This document shows, piece after piece, positions 5,802 to 6,917 of a stretch of DNA of 6,917 nucleotides. A model generated the notes under the pieces. That model saw nothing but the letters and a program-made list of their open reading frames with translations. It had not been told where the DNA came from and made no database searches. The stretch lies in assembly GCA_019237175.1 (NCBI GenBank), contig JAFAHP010000014.1, positions 1 to 6,917 on the forward strand, given 5' to 3'. Each line of letters starts with the position of its first letter. The stretch's first letter is position 1. Both the position numbers and the translations under genes were made by a program. This DNA is from Alphaproteobacteria bacterium (GTDB taxonomy: Bacteria > Pseudomonadota > Alphaproteobacteria > ATCC43930 > CGMCC-115725).

Positions 5802-5823
5802 ATGCGAGGTGCAGGTTCGGACA

Positions 5824-6501
5824 ATGCCGGCGCTGGAATTGCGTTCGGTGGGGCGCGTCTTCAAAAGCGCGGGCGCCGAAATCGTTGTCCTCGATGGGAT
5901 CGATTTGACCCTCAATCGGGGCGAGATCGTGGCGCTGGTCGGCCCATCTGGCGCCGGCAAGTCGACTTTGCTGCATGTTGCCGGGCTGCTCGAACGTCCG
6001 GACGGCGGGAAAGTAATGATTTCAGGCGCCGATTGCGGCGATTTGTCGGACGAGCGGCGGACTCTGCTGCGTCGTTCCGAACTCGGCTTTGTGTACCAGT
6101 TCCATCACCTGCTGCCCGAGTTTTCGGCGCTCGAAAATGTCATGCTGCCGCAGATGATCGCCGGGGTTGGCCGCGTGCGGGCGCGTGAGAAAGCCGCCGC
6201 CTTGCTGGCCGCGGTCGGGCTGGCATCGCGTGCGGCACACCGGCCGGCACGGCTTTCGGGCGGTGAGCAGCAGCGCGTTGCGATCGTCCGGGCGCTTGCC
6301 AACGATCCAAAAATACTGCTCGGCGACGAGCCGACCGGCAATCTCGATCATGCGACCGGCGATGGCGTCATGAACACGCTGATCGGCCTCGTCCGCCGCA
6401 CCGGCCTCGCCGCGCTGATCGCGACCCACAATATGGAGCTCGCCCGCCGCCTCGACCGTATCGTCGCGATCGAAGACGGCCACCTAAAGGCGGTCAGATA
6501 G
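5824..6501 (+). CDS. lolD: Lipoprotein-releasing ABC transporter ATPase LolD
   Basis: LolD hydrolyses ATP on the cytoplasmic face to power lipoprotein release by the LolC/E permease. The 225-residue protein has the normal family length and every ABC motif. Walker A is GPSGAGKST (40-48, Lys46), and the Q-loop is at Q92 in VYQFHHLLPEFSALENV. The signature is LSGGEQQRV (144-152), Walker B ILLGDEP (164-170, Glu169), the D-loop GNLD (172-175) and the switch His is H202 in ATHNMEL. The Q-loop region FHHLLPEFSALENVMLP is typical of LolD rather than other MacB-type ATPases. ATG 5824 fits the family N-terminus, with AGG 5813-5815 8 nt upstream. GTG 5809, behind GAAGGA (5797-5802), is a real alternative adding five residues. 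ATG 5713 is rejected because the extra 37 residues come from the palindromic repeat. The gene lies 372 bp after its usual partner, unusually far for this pair. Confidence 0.95.
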   Translation: MPALELRSVGRVFKSAGAEIVVLDGIDLTLNRGEIVALVGPSGAGKSTLLHVAGLLERPDGGKVMISGADCGDLSDERRTLLRRSELGFVYQFHHLLPEFSALENVMLPQMIAGVGRVRAREKAAALLAAVGLASRAAHRPARLSGGEQQRVAIVRALANDPKILLGDEPTGNLDHATGDGVMNTLIGLVRRTGLAALIATHNMELARRLDRIVAIEDGHLKAVR

Positions 6502-6565
6502 CGTCAACCCGATCGCGGAACACGCACCCTTGGTTCTGAAATGCCAGAAGATCCTGGCAGCGCCC

Positions 6566-6712
6566 CCTCACCCTCCTCCCTCCCCCAACTTGGGCTATGG
6601 AGTTCACACAAATTCCCGAGGCTTTCCAAGCCGTTGCGAAGGGTGCCCTCTCCGCCCGCTGGCCGGGGGGAGAGGGAGGGGACCCATCGCATCAGCGATG
6701 GGGAGGGTGAGG
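6566..6712. repeat. Nested palindromic unit 1 (CCTCACCCTCC ends)
   Basis: Outer arms CCTCACCCTCC (6566-6576) and GGAGGGTGAGG (6702-6712) are a perfect 11-bp inverted pair. Inside, CCCTCTCC (6646-6653) pairs with GGAGAGGG (6669-6676), continued by CCC/GGG after one mismatch, around GCTGGCC. CCCATCGC (6683-6690) pairs with GCGATGGG (6695-6702) around ATCA. A short GGCTT/AAGCC stem is at 6620-6632. The ends match the 'CCCTCACCCTCC...GGAGGGTGAGG' intergenic repeats widespread in proteobacteria (recall). Confidence 0.65.
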
Positions 6713-6743
6713 TGGGCAGTGGCGAGCGCTCTGGAATCCCCCT

Positions 6744-6762
6744 CCCCGGATCAAGTCCGGGG
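6744..6762. repeat. Short hairpin repeat between the two larger units
   Basis: CCCCGGA (6744-6750) and TCCGGGG (6756-6762) pair perfectly around TCAAG. The 'CCCGGATCAAGTCCGGGGCAGG' form is one I recall as a dispersed alphaproteobacterial intergenic motif. No role can be assigned from sequence. Confidence 0.6.
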
Positions 6763-6768
6763 CAGGCT

Positions 6769-6881
6769 CTCACCCCAGCCCTCTCCGCCCCCGGGGGCGG
6801 AGAGGGAAAGATAAAGGCAGTGTACGGCTATAAGATCCGTGAATGCCGTAGCCCCGCGCGCGGGGAGAGGGTTGGGGTGAG
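6769..6881. repeat. Nested palindromic unit 2 with a perfect 28-bp palindrome
   Basis: Outer arms CTCACCCCAGCCCTCTCC (6769-6786) and GGAGAGGGTTGGGGTGAG (6864-6881) agree at 17 of 18 positions. Within them a perfect spacer-less palindrome occupies 6779-6806 (arm CCCTCTCCGCCCCC), and a second, CCCCGCG-CGCGGGG, occupies 6852-6865. The left outer arm overlaps the 28-bp palindrome, so the two foldings exclude each other. The ends are of the 'CTCACCCCAGCCCTCTCC' intergenic repeat type (recall). Confidence 0.7.
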
Positions 6882-6917
6882 GGGCGACGCCCCGCGCTCG
6901 GCGGGAGAGGCCTAGGC

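Larger units (their letters stand above)
6502..6917 (+). other. Gene-free, repeat-filled region after lolD
   Basis: No credible gene is visible. The open frames here run through palindromes and give low-complexity Pro/Gly/Arg-rich translations. A weak GCCAG/CTGGC stem (6543-6558) lies 41 nt after the lolD stop and lacks a T-run. The rest consists of the palindromic units listed separately, plus unremarkable sequence at about 6713-6743 and 6807-6851. In several Alphaproteobacteria I recall dnaE following lolD; it is not reached within this window. Confidence 0.6.

Noticed and set aside
5713..5823. LolD start at ATG 5713
   Set aside because: The added 37 residues come from the palindromic element; the ABC domain begins at 5824.
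5703..6188. 161-codon + strand frame overlapping the start of lolD
   Set aside because: It is out of frame with lolD, which carries all the ABC motifs; the translation is Arg/Ala-rich shadow sequence.
6566..6881. CRISPR array
   Set aside because: The repeats are inverted and unequal, with no regular direct repeats or constant-length spacers and no cas gene.
6530..6915. Two overlapping open frames (94 and 124 codons) after lolD
   Set aside because: They run through nested palindromes, are low-complexity Pro/Gly/Arg-rich, and one is still open near the window end without any recognisable domain.

Overview
The window is GC-rich chromosomal DNA, most likely from an alphaproteobacterium and probably from Hyphomicrobiales (Bradyrhizobium-like). 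Four things point there: a short bacterial prolyl-tRNA synthetase without the editing insert, a single LolC/E-type permease, the order proS - lolC/E - lolD, and many GC-rich palindromic intergenic repeats of the kind I recall from Bradyrhizobium relatives. The organism call is inference from gene content, not from a marker gene.

Layout. Positions 1-483 hold the C-terminal part of an amidase-signature hydrolase (+ strand, cut by the window edge). It converges on a class V PLP aminotransferase of the alanine/serine-glyoxylate type (652-1833, - strand), with a strong GC hairpin between them. Upstream of the aminotransferase lies the least ordinary part of the window. On the - strand there is a promoter with a perfect TATAAT, then a structured segment of about 95 nt, then a perfect 13-bp hairpin resembling an intrinsic terminator. 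A 39-codon ORF with its own Shine-Dalgarno runs through that hairpin and stops 1 nt before the aminotransferase start. This reads either as a small RNA of about 130 nt or as an attenuator leader.

From 2355 onward all genes are on the + strand: proS (2355-3671), a small uncharacterised protein (3689-4075), the lipoprotein-releasing permease lolC/E (4210-5451) and its ATPase lolD (5824-6501). ProS charges tRNA-Pro. LolC/E and LolD form the inner-membrane ABC complex that extracts outer-membrane lipoproteins and hands them to the periplasmic carrier LolA. The small protein sits 17 bp after proS and is probably co-transcribed with it.

Every gap longer than about 100 bp contains inverted repeats. 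There is a roughly 90-bp hairpin before lolC/E. Two successive palindromic elements, about 152 bp and 54 bp, separate lolC/E from lolD, and the second appears to supply lolD's ribosome-binding region. A nested array of palindromes follows lolD and fills the last 400 bp, with no gene visible there. No CRISPR array, tRNA, rRNA, transposase or prophage gene was seen.
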